Positions 1 through 6,053 of a stretch of DNA of 12,444 nucleotides are shown piece by piece; position 1 is the first letter of the stretch, and each line of letters starts with the position of its first letter. A program made the position numbers and the translations under genes. The stretch covers positions 1 to 12,444 of the forward strand of contig DATBKZ010000045.1 of NCBI GenBank assembly GCA_036555615.1, read 5' to 3'. Source of the stretch: SG8-41 sp036555615 (GTDB taxonomy: Bacteria > Pseudomonadota > Gammaproteobacteria > Burkholderiales > SG8-41). The notes beneath the pieces are model-generated. The model was not told where the DNA came from. It searched no databases and saw nothing but the letters and a program-made list of their open reading frames with translations.

Positions 1-288
1 TTCGACGAGGCAACCTCGGCGCTGGACTCCAAATCGGAAAAGTCGATCCAGGCCGAGCTGAACCGCGTCGCGCGCGGCCACACGACGCTCGTCATCGCCC
101 ACCGCCTGTCGACGATCATGGACGCGGATCAGATCCTCGTCATGGATCAGGGGCAGATCGCCGAACGCGGCACGCACCGCGAGCTCCTCGAGCGCGGCGG
201 CCTCTACGCGCAGATGTGGCTGCTGCAGCAGCAGGAGGAGGCGGAGCGCGCGAAGGCCGAAGCCGTCAGGCCGCGCGGGGAAAGCTGA
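1..288 (+). CDS. ABC exporter ATPase domain, C-terminal fragment (Atm1/MsbA-type half-transporter)
   Basis: This is the last 95 codons of an ABC transporter ATP-binding domain; the 5' part lies outside the window. The fragment opens in the Walker B/D-loop region (FDEATSALDS), where the glutamate after the aspartate is the catalytic base. It continues to the H-loop (IAHRLSTI, with the switch histidine) and the usual end of an exporter half-transporter (DADQILVMDQGQIAERGTH). The tail YAQMWLLQQQEE resembles the Atm1/HMT1 branch, which exports glutathione- or metal-linked substrates from the cytoplasm, but MsbA-like lipid exporters end similarly. The substrate therefore cannot be set from this fragment. 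The last 23 bases (266-288, TGA stop) overlap the 3' end of the convergent kinase gene. No terminator is visible at this junction. Family assignment is firm; subfamily is an inference. Confidence 0.93.
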   Translation, partial: FDEATSALDSKSEKSIQAELNRVARGHTTLVIAHRLSTIMDADQILVMDQGQIAERGTHRELLERGGLYAQMWLLQQQEEAERAKAEAVRPRGES

Positions 289-1708
289 CGCGCACCAGGG
301 TGCCCTGGCCGCCCGACCCGGCCGCGAGCGCGACTTGCGCGCCATGGCTCAAGGCAATCTCGCGCACGATGGCAAGTCCCAGCCCGCAGCCTTCCGTGCC
401 GGTGCCGAGCACCCGGTAGAAGCGCTCGAAGACGCGCTCCCGCTCCTGCTCGGGGATCCCCGGCCCATTGTCCTCCACGCTGAGCACGACGCTGTCGGTG
501 CTGGCAGCGACCCGCACCGTGACCTGGCCTCCGCGCTGGGTGTAGCGGATCGCGTTGTCGAGCAGGTTGCCCAGCATGTCCCGCGCGAGGAACGGGTCGC
601 CCTCGATCCAGGCGGCCCCTTCCTCCCCGTCATAGCCGAGGTCGATGCCCCTGGCGAGCGCTCGCGGCACCCACTCGGTGGTGGTCCCCCGCGCGAGCCG
701 TGCCAGATCGAGACGCTCGGCTGCATGCCCGTGCTTGGCGCCGGGCTCGGCGCGCGCCAGTGACAGGAGCTGGTTCACGAGCCGCGCGCTTTGCTCGGTC
801 GCCGTCTGCAGCTTCCGGAGCGTGTCCTGCACGGCGGCCGGATCCGACTGGCGCAGCGCAAGCTCGGTCTGCGTCTTCAATCCCGCGATCGGCGTGCGCA
901 ACTGGTGCGCGGCATCCGCGATGAATCGCTGCTGCGCCGCGATCGCCGCGCCGAGGCGCGCGAGGAGATCGTTCATCGCGTGGATCAGCGGCCGCACCTC
1001 CTGCGGCGCCTGCTCCTCCGACAGGGCGGAGAGGTCGCGGTGCGAGCGGCTTTCGATCTCCCGGCGCAGCGTCGAGAGCGGCGCCAGGCCGCGGCCGACC
1101 CCGTACCACACCGCGAATCCCGCCAGGAGTATCAGTATCCCCTGCGGCAGCACCATGCGCAGGATGATCTGGCGCGCGAATTCGTCGCGCGCCGTCAGGC
1201 GCTCCGCAACGTGAATCTGCACGGCACCCCGGCCCGACCCCGGATCCACGGGCGCGCGCAGGGTCACGGCGCGGATTCCAAAGCCGCGAAATTCCTCGTC
1301 GTAATAGCGCACGCGGTCGGCCGCCGCATCCGGCGCATCGGCTAGCGGCCGCGGCAGGTCCGGCACCCCGCTGACGAATTCCTCCGTGGGGCCGGTCACG
1401 AGGTAGAAAAACCCCCCGGACTCGCGCGTGGTCAGCATCTCCAGGGCGACCTCCGGCATGTCGAGGTAGATCCGCTCGTTGATGACCTTGACCTGGCGGC
1501 TGATGTCGAGGGCCGCCTCGAGCAATGCGCGATCGTAAGCGAGATTGACGAAGCGCTTGGCGATGTCGAAGTCGATGATCGAGCTCACGAGCCACAGGAT
1601 GAGCAGCGGGCCGGCAAGCCAGGCGATCAACTGGCGCCGCAGCGTCGTGACGCGCCGCAGGCGCTGCGCTTGCGCCCGCCACTCCCTGGCTTTCACCGCA
1701 GCATCCAT
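266..1708 (-). CDS. Two-component sensor histidine kinase, TctE/QseC-like
   Basis: This 480-residue inner-membrane sensor kinase should autophosphorylate on histidine and pass the phosphate to the regulator encoded just upstream. A basic N-terminus leads to transmembrane segment 1 (about 26-46). A periplasmic domain of about 140 residues follows, similar in layout to the TctE-type 2CSK_N domain (inferred by eye), then transmembrane segment 2 (about 186-206) and a short HAMP-like linker. The dimerisation domain carries the phospho-acceptor His268 in AAHQLRTPIAG. The ATPase domain has the N box (NLLDNA, 381-386), G1 box (DNGPGIP, 413-419) and G2 box (GCGLGLAIV, 440-448), so all catalytic motifs are intact. 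The ATG lies 3 bases after the regulator stop, indicating translational coupling. TctE-like kinases are linked to tricarboxylate uptake and QseC-like ones to other cues; the ligand here is unknown. Confidence 0.95.
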   Translation of the reverse strand: MDAAVKAREWRAQAQRLRRVTTLRRQLIAWLAGPLLILWLVSSIIDFDIAKRFVNLAYDRALLEAALDISRQVKVINERIYLDMPEVALEMLTTRESGGFFYLVTGPTEEFVSGVPDLPRPLADAPDAAADRVRYYDEEFRGFGIRAVTLRAPVDPGSGRGAVQIHVAERLTARDEFARQIILRMVLPQGILILLAGFAVWYGVGRGLAPLSTLRREIESRSHRDLSALSEEQAPQEVRPLIHAMNDLLARLGAAIAAQQRFIADAAHQLRTPIAGLKTQTELALRQSDPAAVQDTLRKLQTATEQSARLVNQLLSLARAEPGAKHGHAAERLDLARLARGTTTEWVPRALARGIDLGYDGEEGAAWIEGDPFLARDMLGNLLDNAIRYTQRGGQVTVRVAASTDSVVLSVEDNGPGIPEQERERVFERFYRVLGTGTEGCGLGLAIVREIALSHGAQVALAAGSGGQGTLVRVSFPRAA

Positions 1709-1711
1709 GGG

Positions 1712-2392
1712 CTAGTCGCGCCCGGCCGCGGGTTTTTCAAGGAGATAGCCGAGCCCCCGAATGGTGCGTATGGTGACGCCCGCCGGCTCCAGCTTGCGCC
1801 GCAGGCGGTGCACGTAAACCTCGATCGCGTTGGCGCTGACGTCCTCGTCCCAGCCGTAGAGCTCCTCGGCAAGCTGGTCCTTGTTGACGACGCGCCCGCT
1901 TCGCAGCATGAGCACTTCGAGGACCCCGATCTCGCGCGCGGAGAGTTCCAGGGGCTCGCCGTCCAGCAGGGCGCGCCGGCCGGCGATATCGAGGGTCAGC
2001 GCGCCGTGGGAGAGCAGGGAGCCGCCGCCCGATTGGCCGCGTCGGATGAGCGCCCGCACGCGCGCCTCCAGCTCGGGCAGGTCGAACGGCTTGGTGAGGT
2101 AGTCGTCGGCGCCCAGGTCGAGACCCTTGACCCGGTCCTCGAGGGCATCGAGCGCGGTGAGTATCAGCACGGGCGTCTTCGAGCCGCGGCGCCGCAGCCG
2201 CCGCAGCACTTCATATCCCTCGAGCTTGGGCAATCCGAGATCGAGGATCACCAGGTCGAAGCTGTGCGTCGAGAGAATCTGATCGGCCTCGGCGCCGTCG
2301 GTCGCGGAATCCACGGCGTAATCGGATTCCCGCAGCGAACGAATGAGGCCGTCGGACAGGACCGGATCGTCTTCAACAATGAGAATGCGCAT
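1712..2392 (-). CDS. OmpR/PhoB-family response regulator, TctD/QseB-like
   Basis: This 226-residue cytoplasmic DNA-binding regulator is the partner of the downstream kinase. The receiver domain (about 1-115) has the acidic pair Asp8/Asp9, phospho-acceptor Asp51 in LVILDLGLP, the switch threonine Thr79 and Lys101 in TKPF. The C-terminal part (about 125-220) is a winged-helix trans_reg_C domain with the typical EIGVLEVLMLRSGRVV start and the recognition region ANAIEVYVHRLRRKL. That recognition segment, and the run ending RTIRGLGYLL, are typical of the TctD/QseB/PmrA branch. Length is normal for the family. The ATG at 2392 has only a poor Shine-Dalgarno sequence, but it gives the standard family N-terminus (MRILIVEDD). 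Direct repeats overlapping a probable promoter about 100 bases upstream suggest autoregulation. Confidence 0.96.
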   Translation of the reverse strand: MRILIVEDDPVLSDGLIRSLRESDYAVDSATDGAEADQILSTHSFDLVILDLGLPKLEGYEVLRRLRRRGSKTPVLILTALDALEDRVKGLDLGADDYLTKPFDLPELEARVRALIRRGQSGGGSLLSHGALTLDIAGRRALLDGEPLELSAREIGVLEVLMLRSGRVVNKDQLAEELYGWDEDVSANAIEVYVHRLRRKLEPAGVTIRTIRGLGYLLEKPAAGRD

Positions 2393-2483
2393 GGGCGAAG
2401 CCGAGAGCGGGGAACATCGTGCAGTAAGACGATAACAAATTCACGGTCCGCCGCCCGGCGCGCGCTGCATACCGATTACCGAC

Positions 2484-2512
2484 AGTGTATCGCGGGCTTC
2501 CTGTAAGGTTGG
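2484..2512 (-). promoter_or_regulatory. Probable promoter of the regulator-kinase operon
   Basis: Read on the minus strand, a good -10 hexamer TACACT (2489 to 2484) lies 17 bases from a poor -35 (CCAACC, 2512 to 2507). The -35 falls among CTTAC repeats spaced 11 bases apart. A good -10, a weak -35 and direct repeats over the -35 are the usual design of a promoter activated by an OmpR-family regulator. The predicted start near 2477 gives a leader of about 85 bases. Inferred from sequence only. Confidence 0.5.
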
Positions 2513-2529
2513 CGTAAGAGAGGCGTATT
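2503..2529. promoter_or_regulatory. Three 11-base-spaced half-sites, probable response-regulator binding site
   Basis: GTAAG occurs at 2503-2507 and 2514-2518, and GTATT at 2525-2529, each exactly 11 bases after the last. On the minus strand this reads CTTAC-N6-CTTAC, close to the TTAA-N6-TTAA-like tandem sites of the PmrA/QseB/TctD group. One-turn spacing places both monomers of a dimer on the same DNA face. The position over the -35 of the regulator operon fits autoregulation by the adjacent gene product. It could also act on plus-strand transcription toward the terminator at 2664. Confidence 0.5.
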
Positions 2530-2663
2530 AGCCTTCCCGACCATACGCGGGGTGGTCAGCTTGTTATCCCGCGCGGGCGAGTCAGTTGCCCAGTCTTTCC
2601 TCCTCGGAGGCCTGGCAGTTGCAATTGCCTGTGCTGAGCGGGTGATTGCGTGGCCTCTTTGAC
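2530..2663 (+). other. Unassigned stretch before a strong terminator: possible small RNA, leader or short ORF
   Basis: No recognised gene or RNA family is visible here, yet the stretch ends at a strong plus-strand terminator, so something is probably transcribed through it. One reading is a short ORF (GTG 2552 to TGA 2660-2662, 36 codons) with a hydrophobic middle (SFLLGGLAVAIACA). Its stop lies one base before the terminator stem, but I see no convincing Shine-Dalgarno sequence. Another reading is a small RNA: it contains the short inverted repeats GCGTAT/ATACGC (2524-2529 and 2543-2548) and CCTCC/GGAGG near 2600. No clear sigma-70 promoter stands in front. Coding status is open. Confidence 0.3.
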
Positions 2664-2706
2664 CTCCGCCGGGACAACCCACACTGTCCCGTGCGGAGTT
2701 TTTTTT
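2664..2706 (+). terminator. Strong intrinsic terminator in a divergent intergenic region
   Basis: The left arm CTCCGCCGGGAC (2664-2675) pairs with the right arm at 2686-2698 (GTCCCG, a bulged T, then GCGGAG). This gives a 12-base-pair GC-rich stem with a 10-base loop. Eight T residues follow directly (2699-2706). On the minus strand the run is A, so the element works only for plus-strand transcription. It lies about 180 bases before pbpG and upstream of that gene's promoter. Confidence 0.85.
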
Positions 2707-2815
2707 GGCCATGCCATTGTGCCTTACCGGTGAAGCCCGCGCCGACCGCCCCCGGGGAGACGGTGCCTGCGCGATGCGCCGGATTCGTGGAGCAGGTCAC
2801 GGATTCAAGAAACAG

Positions 2816-2844
2816 TTGAAATCTTCCCGCTAACCCTGTATTTT
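2816..2844 (+). promoter_or_regulatory. Sigma-70 promoter for the pbpG-egtD unit
   Basis: TTGAAA (2816-2821) and TATTTT (2839-2844) are separated by exactly 17 bases, in a locally AT-richer stretch of otherwise GC-rich sequence. The predicted start near 2851 gives a leader of about 37 bases before the TTG start at 2888. The terminator at 2664-2706 insulates this promoter from upstream transcription. Confidence 0.75.
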
Positions 2845-2858
2845 TGCAGTGTAATTCT

Positions 2859-2882
2859 GTGGCGATTCGCCACTGAGGGAGG
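2859..2882 (+). promoter_or_regulatory. Leader hairpin and Shine-Dalgarno sequence of pbpG
   Basis: A perfect 6-base-pair hairpin (GTGGCG, loop ATT, CGCCAC; 2859-2873) ends two bases before a strong Shine-Dalgarno sequence (GAGGGAGG, 2875-2882). The Shine-Dalgarno lies 5 bases before the TTG at 2888 and decides that start. The nearer ATG at 2883 is in another frame and abuts the GGAGG, so it is not the start. The hairpin may keep the ribosome site open or protect the 5' end of the message. Confidence 0.6.
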
Positions 2883-2887
2883 ATGTT

Positions 2888-3772
2888 TTGCGCGGGAGGC
2901 TACTGGCGTTCGCGGCAGGGTGTGCGCTTGCCGCCAACGCAATCGCAGCACAACAGGCCGCTATCGAGCCTGGGCTGGGGCGCGCAGCTCCGGCCGCGGC
3001 CGCGAGCCTCAAGCTCAAGTCGAATACCGCCCTCGTTCTTGATCAGGAAGGCCAGCGCGTGCTCTACGCGAAGAACGACGGGTCCATTGTACCGATCGCC
3101 TCCATTACCAAGCTGATGACCGCGCTCGTCGTGCTCGATTCCGGCCGGCCGCTCGATGAGCCCATCAAGATCCAGAAAGAGGACCGGGACGGGTTGAAGG
3201 GAACCCGCTCACGGCTCTCCATCGGCATGACCATCTCGCGGGATGATCTCCTGCGGCTTGCGCTGATGGCCTCCGAGAACCGCGCTGCCGCCGCGCTGGC
3301 GCGCGCGCATCCGGGCGGCACCCCGGCCTTCGTCGACGCGATGAACGACAAGGCAGTCGAGCTCGGCATGTGGCACAGCCGGTTCGTCGATGGCACCGGG
3401 CTCTCCAGCGGCAACGTCGCGAATGCCCAAGACCTCGCGCGGCTGGTGAACGCCGCTTACCGCCACCCGCTGATACGCGAGTACACGACGGACAGCGAGT
3501 ACACCGTGCGGCTTGCCAACGGCCACAAGATGCGTTTCACCAACTCGAACCGGTTAATCAGGAATTCCGCCTGGGATATCGGCCTGTCCAAGACCGGCTA
3601 CATCCGCGAGGCGGGGCGCTGCCTCGTGCTGCAAGCGCAGATTGCCGCGACGCCGGTGATCATCGTGCTGCTCGATTCATGGGGGCAGCTCACACGCATT
3701 GGCGACGCCAACCGCATCAAGAAGTGGATGGAAAGCCGCTCCGCGCATCATCCGGCGGTATACACGCAGTAA
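2888..3772 (+). CDS. pbpG: D-alanyl-D-alanine endopeptidase/carboxypeptidase (PBP7-like, peptidase S11)
   Basis: This 294-residue periplasmic low-molecular-weight penicillin-binding protein should cleave D-Ala-meso-DAP cross-links or terminal D-Ala in peptidoglycan. The N-terminus is a signal peptide (basic MRGR, hydrophobic core to about residue 20, cleavage likely near AIAA). A low-complexity alanine-rich stretch follows, then the catalytic domain. All three active-site motifs are present: SITK (nucleophile Ser72, general base Lys75), SEN (129-131) and KTG (235-237). The length and the absence of the extra C-terminal beta domain and amphipathic anchor of DacA fit PBP7/PbpG better than DacA/DacC. 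Translation begins at TTG with a strong Shine-Dalgarno sequence; no better in-frame start exists. The egtD-like gene follows after 49 bases, probably on the same message. Family assignment is firm; the choice of PbpG within S11 is by architecture. Confidence 0.93.
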   Translation: MRGRLLAFAAGCALAANAIAAQQAAIEPGLGRAAPAAAASLKLKSNTALVLDQEGQRVLYAKNDGSIVPIASITKLMTALVVLDSGRPLDEPIKIQKEDRDGLKGTRSRLSIGMTISRDDLLRLALMASENRAAAALARAHPGGTPAFVDAMNDKAVELGMWHSRFVDGTGLSSGNVANAQDLARLVNAAYRHPLIREYTTDSEYTVRLANGHKMRFTNSNRLIRNSAWDIGLSKTGYIREAGRCLVLQAQIAATPVIIVLLDSWGQLTRIGDANRIKKWMESRSAHHPAVYTQ

Positions 3773-3773
3773 C

Positions 3774-3793
3774 GATCGGCTTCCAAGCCGATC
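3774..3793. repeat. Perfect 20-base palindrome between pbpG and the egtD-like gene
   Basis: GATCGGCTT (3774-3782), CC, then AAGCCGATC (3785-3793) form a perfect inverted repeat with 9-base arms, starting one base after the pbpG stop. No T-run follows on either strand (AGAAAAA on plus), so it does not look like a standard terminator. In RNA it would fold into a stable hairpin about 12 bases before the downstream Shine-Dalgarno sequence. It may act as a 3'-end stabiliser or processing site that changes the ratio of the two products. Confidence 0.6.
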
Positions 3794-3821
3794 AGAAAAA
3801 CGATAGGGGGAAACTCAGCCG

Positions 3822-4793
3822 ATGGTACGGGCGCGCGCCGCCTATTCCTTGCACAACCTCCATCCCGACGCGGGCGATTTTCTCAACGATGTTTGGGCCG
3901 GGCTGTCGCAACCGCGCAAGACACTGCTGCCCAAGTACTTCTACGACGCGCAGGGCTGCGCCCTGTTCGAGGCGATTTGCGAGCTGCCGGAGTACTACCT
4001 GACGCGCGCCGAGACCGCGCTCATGAACAGCCATGTGGAGGACATCGCCCGGCGCCTCGGCCCGGCGTGCGCCGTGATCGAGTACGGCAGCGGCAGCGGC
4101 CGCAAGACGCGCATCCTCCTCGCCGCAAGCCGTCCGGCAGTCTACGTGCCGATCGACATCGCGCGCGCGCAGCTTGATGCGACCGCGGCGGAGATCGCGC
4201 GCGAATTCCCGGATATGAGGGTGGTCGCGGTGTGCGCCGATTACATGCGGCCGTTTTCCTTGCCCGACCTTGGTGGCGTGGCCGCGCGCCGCCGCATCCT
4301 CTACTTTCCAGGCTCGACCATCGGCAATCTCACGCGCGCCGAAGCGGCGGCTTTCCTGACGAACGCCCGCGGGCAGGTGCAGGCGGGCGGGGGGATGCTG
4401 ATCGGCGTCGACCTCAAGAAGGACGCCGGCCGGCTCAACGCGGCGTACAACGACTCCCGCGGCGTCACCGCCGCCTTCAACTTGAATCTGCTCGCGCGCA
4501 TCAATCGCGAGCTCGGTGCGAATTTCGATCTTGCGGCGTTCCGCCACCACGCTTTCTACGACGCGGCGCTCGGGCGCATCGAAATGCATCTGGAGAGCCT
4601 GAAGGCACAATCAGTCGCGATCCGCGGGCGCGCGTTCCATTTGCGCAAGGGCGAGACGATCCACACCGAGAATTCCTGCAAGTACTCGATCGGCGAGTTC
4701 CAGGAGCTGGCGCGCGGCGCCGGCTTGTCGCCGGTCACGCACTGGACAGACCCCGATCAGCTCTTCGGCGTCCACTACCTGGTCGCGCCCTGA
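3822..4793 (+). CDS. egtD: L-histidine N-alpha-methyltransferase, EgtD-like
   Basis: This 323-residue cytoplasmic SAM-dependent methyltransferase is close in length to mycobacterial EgtD (321), which trimethylates histidine to hercynine, the first step of ergothioneine synthesis. The family start LLPKYFYDAQGCALFEAI (about 35-52) is followed by LPEYYLTRAE and the SAM loop EYGSGSGRKT (87-96). Substrate-pocket residues appear kept: Asn169 in GSTIGNL, Tyr209 in AAYNDSRG, and Glu283/Ser285 in HTENSCKY. By recalled family alignment these match Asn166, Tyr206, Glu282 and Ser284 of the mycobacterial enzyme. The start ATG at 3822 has AGGGGG about 11 bases upstream. The usual partner, the sulfoxide synthase egtB, is not adjacent; the upstream neighbour is a cell-wall peptidase. 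Hercynine production is likely; ergothioneine synthesis is unproven from this window. Confidence 0.9.
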   Translation: MVRARAAYSLHNLHPDAGDFLNDVWAGLSQPRKTLLPKYFYDAQGCALFEAICELPEYYLTRAETALMNSHVEDIARRLGPACAVIEYGSGSGRKTRILLAASRPAVYVPIDIARAQLDATAAEIAREFPDMRVVAVCADYMRPFSLPDLGGVAARRRILYFPGSTIGNLTRAEAAAFLTNARGQVQAGGGMLIGVDLKKDAGRLNAAYNDSRGVTAAFNLNLLARINRELGANFDLAAFRHHAFYDAALGRIEMHLESLKAQSVAIRGRAFHLRKGETIHTENSCKYSIGEFQELARGAGLSPVTHWTDPDQLFGVHYLVAP

Positions 4794-4814
4794 GCCGCGT
4801 GCCGCGCCCGCTCG

Positions 4815-4843
4815 TTGACCTGGGCGGACTAACCCGCTTAAAT
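4815..4843 (+). promoter_or_regulatory. Sigma-70 promoter for the solute-binding protein gene
   Basis: TTGACC (4815-4820) and TTAAAT (4838-4843) are 17 bases apart. The predicted start near 4850 gives a leader of about 38 bases. The Shine-Dalgarno GGGAGG (4875-4880) is 7 bases from the ATG at 4888. The gene is therefore probably transcribed separately from egtD, although no terminator is visible between them. Confidence 0.7.
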
Positions 4844-4887
4844 GTGGCTGCGCGGCCGCAGGTCTTGCGGACGAGGGAGGTCGGGTC

Positions 4888-5856
4888 ATGAAAACGGGCA
4901 CTGGGTTAATTCTGGCTGCGCTCGCGGCAGCCCTGGCGCAGCCGGCATCGGCGCAGACCTATCCGGTCCGGCCCATTCGCCTCATCATCGCGGTGCCGCC
5001 GGGCGGGGCGGCCGATTTCACGGCCCGTATCGTCGGGCAGAAGCTCTCCGAGGCCCTTGGCCAGAACGTCGTAGGCGAGAATCGCGGCGGAGCGGGCGGC
5101 ACGATCGCTTCCGACATCACATCCAAGGCGAATCCCGACGGCCACACGCTGCTGTGGTCATCCTCCACCACCCACGGAGTGGGGCCGGTGCTCTATACGC
5201 GGCTTCCGTACGACGCGCTGAGGGACTTCACGCACATCGGGCTCGCGACCAGCCTGCCGATGTTCGTGGTGGCGAACCGGGCGGTGCCGGTCAAGTCGGT
5301 GACGGAGTTGATCGCGCTCGCCAAGGCGAAGCCCAACACGCTGCATTTCTACTCGTCGGGCAACGGCGGCATGCCGCACCTGGTCGGCGAGATGTTCAAG
5401 GCGGCGACCGGCGCGCCGATCGTGCACGTGCCGTACAAGGGCAGCGGCCCGGGCGTGGTCGATCTCGCCGCCGGCAACGTCCAGCTCGCGTTCGACTCGC
5501 TGCCGTCGATTTTTCCTCACGTGCAGTCCGGGCGCCTCAAGCTGCTTGCAACCGTCGGGAAGAGCCGCACCGGCCTCTATCCCGATCTCCCGAGCCTGGG
5601 CGAGATCGGCTATCCCCAGGTCGACGGCAAGGTCTGGTACGGGATATCCGGCCCGGCCGGCATCCCGCGACCGGTCGTCAACCGCATCAGCGCGGAGCTG
5701 AAAAAGATTCTTGCATTGCCGGACCTGAAGCAGCGGTTTGGCCAGCAGGGCGCGGACGCGACGTTTCTTCCCCCGGATGAATTCGTGGCCTTCATGAAGG
5801 CCGAGTGGGCAAAGTGGGGGCCGGTGGTCAAGGCGACGGGCGCCAGGGCGGACTGA
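4888..5856 (+). CDS. Tripartite tricarboxylate transporter-type substrate-binding protein (Bug/TctC family)
   Basis: This 322-residue periplasmic binding protein belongs to the Bug family, which is greatly expanded in betaproteobacteria and binds carboxylates and related small anions. The signal peptide (about 1-22) ends in ASA before Gln23. The mature protein opens with the family signature YPVRPIRLIIAVPPGG and GGAADFTARIVGQKL; Asp43 is the usual ligand-contacting aspartate of this loop. Further family landmarks are VVGENRGGAGGTIASD, PDGHTLLW, IVHVPYKGSGPGVVDLAAG (about 179-197) and the C-terminal GISGPAGIPRPVVNRI. No genes for the TctA/TctB membrane subunits are adjacent, which is common for orphan Bug proteins; they may share a distant permease or serve in sensing. 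The ligand cannot be read from sequence. Family call is very secure. Confidence 0.95.
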   Translation: MKTGTGLILAALAAALAQPASAQTYPVRPIRLIIAVPPGGAADFTARIVGQKLSEALGQNVVGENRGGAGGTIASDITSKANPDGHTLLWSSSTTHGVGPVLYTRLPYDALRDFTHIGLATSLPMFVVANRAVPVKSVTELIALAKAKPNTLHFYSSGNGGMPHLVGEMFKAATGAPIVHVPYKGSGPGVVDLAAGNVQLAFDSLPSIFPHVQSGRLKLLATVGKSRTGLYPDLPSLGEIGYPQVDGKVWYGISGPAGIPRPVVNRISAELKKILALPDLKQRFGQQGADATFLPPDEFVAFMKAEWAKWGPVVKATGARAD

Positions 5857-5867
5857 TGTCAGCGACG

Positions 5868-5903
5868 GGTGACCGCTGTCTGTCCGGTCACCGTGCCTTT
5901 GTT
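5868..5903 (+). terminator. Probable terminator after the solute-binding protein gene
   Basis: GGTGACCG (5868-5875) and CGGTCACC (5885-5892) form a perfect 8-base-pair stem with a 9-base loop, 12 bases after the TGA at 5854-5856. The tail GTGCCTTTGTTC is only moderately T-rich, so termination strength is uncertain. A Rho-aided end or an mRNA 3' stabiliser is an alternative. Confidence 0.5.
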
Positions 5904-6053
5904 CACAGTGTGGCCACGCTCAGCGTCAGCGGCCGGCGTTCCCAGCGGCAGCACGCCACGATATGAACTCGCGGACCTGACGAACGCCCGATACCGGTAG
6001 AATTCCGAATCCCGTTCAATTCGTCCTCGGCGCGGGCGGCCGCGCCGTCTCCG

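Noticed and set aside
266..2392. A new kind of signalling system from the kinase-regulator pair.
   Set aside because: All catalytic motifs and the gene order are standard for OmpR-family two-component systems; only the unknown ligand and targets are open.
2530..2700. 6S RNA, SRP RNA or a known riboswitch in front of the terminator.
   Set aside because: I compared the stretch with remembered features of these RNAs and found no match in conserved loops or ends; it stays unassigned.
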